DNA of 64,000 bases, from assembly GCF_003858635.1 (NCBI RefSeq), contig NZ_RQJO01000009.1, positions 1,054,001 to 1,118,000 of the forward strand, read 5' to 3'. The DNA is from Larkinella rosea (GTDB taxonomy: Bacteria > Bacteroidota > Bacteroidia > Cytophagales > Spirosomataceae). Under the pieces are notes generated by a model. That model saw only the letters and a program-made list of their open reading frames with translations. It had not been told where the DNA came from and ran no database searches. Within the stretch, counting starts at the first letter, position 1, and the number at the start of each line of letters is the position of its first letter. Positions 61,762 through 64,000 of the stretch are shown here, piece by piece. Position numbers and translations under genes: made by a program.

Positions 61762-62529
61762 ATGAAAATAGGGTTGGTGCTGTCTGGAGGAGGGGCGCGG
61801 GGCATTGCGCATCTGGGTGTTCTGAAAGGATTGCTCGAACAGGGTTTTGTGTTTGAACAGATTGCCGGTACAAGCGCCGGAGCGATTGCGGGAGCCTTGT
61901 ATGCGAACGGTTATTCGCCCGATGATATTTTGAAAATAATCGAAGCGACGCCGTTTTTCCGCCATGTCCGCCCCGCTTTCACCCGCATGGGATTGCTGCG
62001 AATGGACAAGGCAGAAGACCTGTATCGGACGTATTTACCCCACGACAGTTTTGAGGCCCTGAAAATACCGATGCACGTCGTGGCTACGGATTTGATGGAA
62101 GGCGTTTTAACGGTTTTCGAATCCGGCGAATTGGTTCGGCCCATCCTGGCGTCCTGTTGCCTGCCCGGTATTTTTGAACCCTACGTGATTAACAAGCGGC
62201 AATATGTCGATGGGGCGGTTTTGAATAACATGCCCGTCGAAGTGGTGGAGCCCAAAGTGGATTTTATTGTGGGCATCCATTGCAATCCGTTTTCGACCCA
62301 GAAACCCATTACATCGATTAAGGGCGTACTGGAACGCAGCCTGATTCTGGCCGTTCGGAGCAAAACCCGGGAACGTCTGGCCCGGTGCAATCTGCTGATC
62401 GAACCGCCCGAACTCAGTCGTTTCGATGTGTTTGACTGGCGACGTGCCCGTGATCTTTTCCGCGTAGGTTACCAATACACACAATTGATCAAACCACAAT
62501 TGATCAAAACACTGGAATCTGTCTTGTAA
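61762..62529 (+). CDS. patatin-like phospholipase
   Basis: A 255-residue cytoplasmic or membrane-associated lipid acyl hydrolase. The oxyanion loop is SGGGARGIAHLG (residues 7-18), the nucleophile Ser is in GTSAGAI near 36-42, and the dyad Asp is in YVDGAVLNNMP near 151. All catalytic parts are present, so it should be active. It resembles the RssA/YlbK type of small bacterial patatins. The gene starts 83 bp after the MBL-fold gene. Confidence 0.95.
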   Translation: MKIGLVLSGGGARGIAHLGVLKGLLEQGFVFEQIAGTSAGAIAGALYANGYSPDDILKIIEATPFFRHVRPAFTRMGLLRMDKAEDLYRTYLPHDSFEALKIPMHVVATDLMEGVLTVFESGELVRPILASCCLPGIFEPYVINKRQYVDGAVLNNMPVEVVEPKVDFIVGIHCNPFSTQKPITSIKGVLERSLILAVRSKTRERLARCNLLIEPPELSRFDVFDWRRARDLFRVGYQYTQLIKPQLIKTLESVL

Positions 62530-62946
62530 CTACCTTATAATTAGTGGTGACGAGTTGCCGTTTTTCGAAAACCGCTCCCGGAAAACAGCATCTCGTTGGC
62601 GCTGATGATCAGCCCGATGGCCAACCTACCGCAAATCATCTCACCCACAATTCCTTCCAATCAATACGATTTCAAAGACCACTATTCCCGACATTATCCG
62701 TTTGAGTAAGGTAAAAAATAGGGTTATCCTATTGGTTAGTAGTGAGTTGTTTATTGTTGATGTTCTTGTTCTTTTATTTTAAGAGAATCTATCTTTTGCA
62801 TATTAGTATGCCTGCATACAATTATTTTGATCATAAGGCACTTCTTATCCCCCGAATTGCATTAAATTGCCATTAAGTCAATTCCCATTTTTTGAGGGAT
62901 TTCTTAACAGTACTTTATCATTCATTAACAAATCAAACCTATTTGT
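62530..62946. other. regulatory spacer upstream of the SusC-like gene
   Basis: 417 bp without a gene. The right half is AT-rich. TATCTTTTG near 62791 with TTG about 21 bp upstream resembles a Bacteroidota promoter with one base of extra spacing, giving a leader of roughly 150 nt. Two similar strings, GCATTAAATTGCC and GCCATTAAGTCAA, follow in tandem near 62860-62880. Confidence 0.4.
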
Positions 62947-64000
62947 ATGAGAAGATCATTACTGCTTGGCTGTCTGCTAACCGCATTGGTGTGGGCGTCA
63001 GCTATTGCTCAGGATCGGCAGGTGACGGGAAAAGTCACGTCCGCCGACGACGGATCGGCGTTACCCGGTGTTTCCATTCAATTGAAAGGAAGCACGCGCG
63101 GAACCCAATCGGATGCCAACGGCGCCTACACGCTCAGTATTCCTACCTCGGGCGGCACACTGGTTTTTAGTTTCATCGGAACCACCACCCAGGAAGTGGA
63201 AATTGGAAACCGCAGTACCGTCGACGTGCGGTTGGTCAACGATGCCCGCGCCTTGAATGAGGTGGTCGTGGTGGGGTATGGTACGCAGCAGCGCCGTGAC
63301 CTGACCGGTTCTCAGGTCACCGTAAAAGGCGATGACATTGCCCGCTTGCCAGTACAGACGTTCGAAACCGCCCTGCAAGGACGCACGCCGGGGGTTCAGA
63401 TTACGCAGGGAAGCGGCCGACTGGGATCCGCGCTCCAGATCAGGGTTCGGGGGGCGGCTTCGATTTCGGCCGGGAACGAGCCTTTGTACGTACTCGACGG
63501 TATTCCGATTACGTCGCAGGATGTTAACACTACGGATAATGAACTCTTTAGCCCGTTGGCGGATATTGATCCGAACGATATTGAATCCATTGAAATTCTG
63601 AAGGATGCTTCGGCATCGGCAATTTATGGATCACGCGCCAGCAATGGCGTGGTGCTGGTAACGACGAAGCGTGGGAAGGTTGGCCGGACCAACGTGACAA
63701 TCGGGTATTATACCGGGGTGAGTAAACCGACGCGGCTGCGGAAATTCCTGAATGCCGCCCAGTATAAAGAACTGTTCTCGGAAGCCGCCACCAACGCCGG
63801 TTATGATCCGGCGGAAGAGTTTGAAGGTTCCGGCCTGGATCTCAACTCAACCGCCGACGTAAACTGGTCGGATCAGGCGTTTCAAACCGGATCGGTCAAT
63901 CAGGCTAACTTCGGGATCAGTGGCGGAAACGAAAAAACGCGCTTCAACCTTTCGGGTGCCCTTAACAAGCAGATTGGGATTGTGATTGCCAACGAATTCA
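62947..64000 (+). CDS. SusC/RagA family TonB-linked outer-membrane receptor, N-terminal part
   Basis: 351 codons are visible; the gene continues past the window and should exceed 950 residues. The signal peptide is RSLLLGCLLTALVWASAIAQ. A carboxypeptidase-regulatory-like domain follows (DRQVTGKVTSADDGSALPGV to VDVRLVNDARAL), then the SusC hallmark NEVVVVGYGTQQRRDLTGS, and the plug with EPLYVLDGIPI and SIEILKDASASAIYGSRASN. It imports glycans or peptides together with a SusD lipoprotein, which is expected just downstream. The long leader suggests it starts a regulated operon. Confidence 0.96.
   Translation, partial: MRRSLLLGCLLTALVWASAIAQDRQVTGKVTSADDGSALPGVSIQLKGSTRGTQSDANGAYTLSIPTSGGTLVFSFIGTTTQEVEIGNRSTVDVRLVNDARALNEVVVVGYGTQQRRDLTGSQVTVKGDDIARLPVQTFETALQGRTPGVQITQGSGRLGSALQIRVRGAASISAGNEPLYVLDGIPITSQDVNTTDNELFSPLADIDPNDIESIEILKDASASAIYGSRASNGVVLVTTKRGKVGRTNVTIGYYTGVSKPTRLRKFLNAAQYKELFSEAATNAGYDPAEEFEGSGLDLNSTADVNWSDQAFQTGSVNQANFGISGGNEKTRFNLSGALNKQIGIVIANEF

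Overview
The window reads as chromosomal DNA of a Bacteroidota bacterium, most likely order Cytophagales and close to Spirosoma or Larkinella. The evidence is a SusC/RagA receptor, a type IX secretion sorting domain, TonB receptors of the OMP beta-barrel type, PadR plus FtsX permease pairs, a MurF-alanine racemase fusion, RND pumps fused to their outer-membrane factor, and promoter-like TAnnTTTG boxes in place of strong Shine-Dalgarno sites. Genus cannot be fixed from the sequence alone. No rRNA, tRNA, CRISPR array, phage or IS transposase was found.

Layout. 1-3.4 kb: the tail of a DUF1080 glycoside-type hydrolase, then a PadR regulator and an FtsX-type permease on the minus strand. 3.8-11.5 kb: housekeeping genes on the plus strand (polA, universal stress protein, CorA, MurF-Alr). 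11.7-13.7 kb: an exported coiled-coil protein and a THUMP-like methyltransferase on the minus strand. 13.8-16.1 kb: SulP anion transporter overlapping a beta-carbonic anhydrase. 16.3-23.2 kb: a metal-efflux operon (small exported protein, CzcA-type RND fused to a TolC domain, lipoprotein adaptor, CDF transporter). 23.3-28.7 kb: a PQQ-type sugar dehydrogenase with a cytochrome c tail, then a transporter, a small membrane protein and acetyl-CoA synthetase. 28.7-29.6 kb: a decayed FkbM methyltransferase. 29.7-32.5 kb: a T9SS cargo protein and a three-gene alkylation-repair group (AraC-Ogt fusion, 2OG-Fe(II) oxygenase, stand-alone Ada metal-binding domain).

32.5-39.0 kb: a second RND-TolC fusion with its adaptor and a TetR regulator. 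39.2-43.8 kb: methyltransferase, ROK sugar kinase or regulator, Sel1-repeat lipoprotein. 43.9-48.6 kb: TonB receptor, ECF sigma factor with a membrane protein, DUF4385 protein. 48.7-51.4 kb: MaeB-type malic enzyme and a small membrane protein. 51.6-56.7 kb: a sugar-related cluster (MFS transporter, two Gfo/Idh/MocA oxidoreductases, a sugar phosphate isomerase/epimerase). 56.9-60.2 kb: a small membrane protein, a Uma2-family protein and modABC. 60.8-64 kb: MBL-fold hydrolase, patatin-like phospholipase and the start of a SusC receptor.

The least explained signal lies between the genes. At least nine intergenic spacers hold long inverted repeats. They fall into several unrelated sequence families, four of which recur within these 64 kb, sometimes flipped and sometimes as a single arm. 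One 90-bp palindrome contains the stop codons of both genes that converge on it. Other points of interest are the two independent RND-outer-membrane-factor fusions with a signal-peptide-like segment at the joint, four 11-bp tandem units in a divergent promoter region, and palindromes that look like operators near the TetR and PadR genes.
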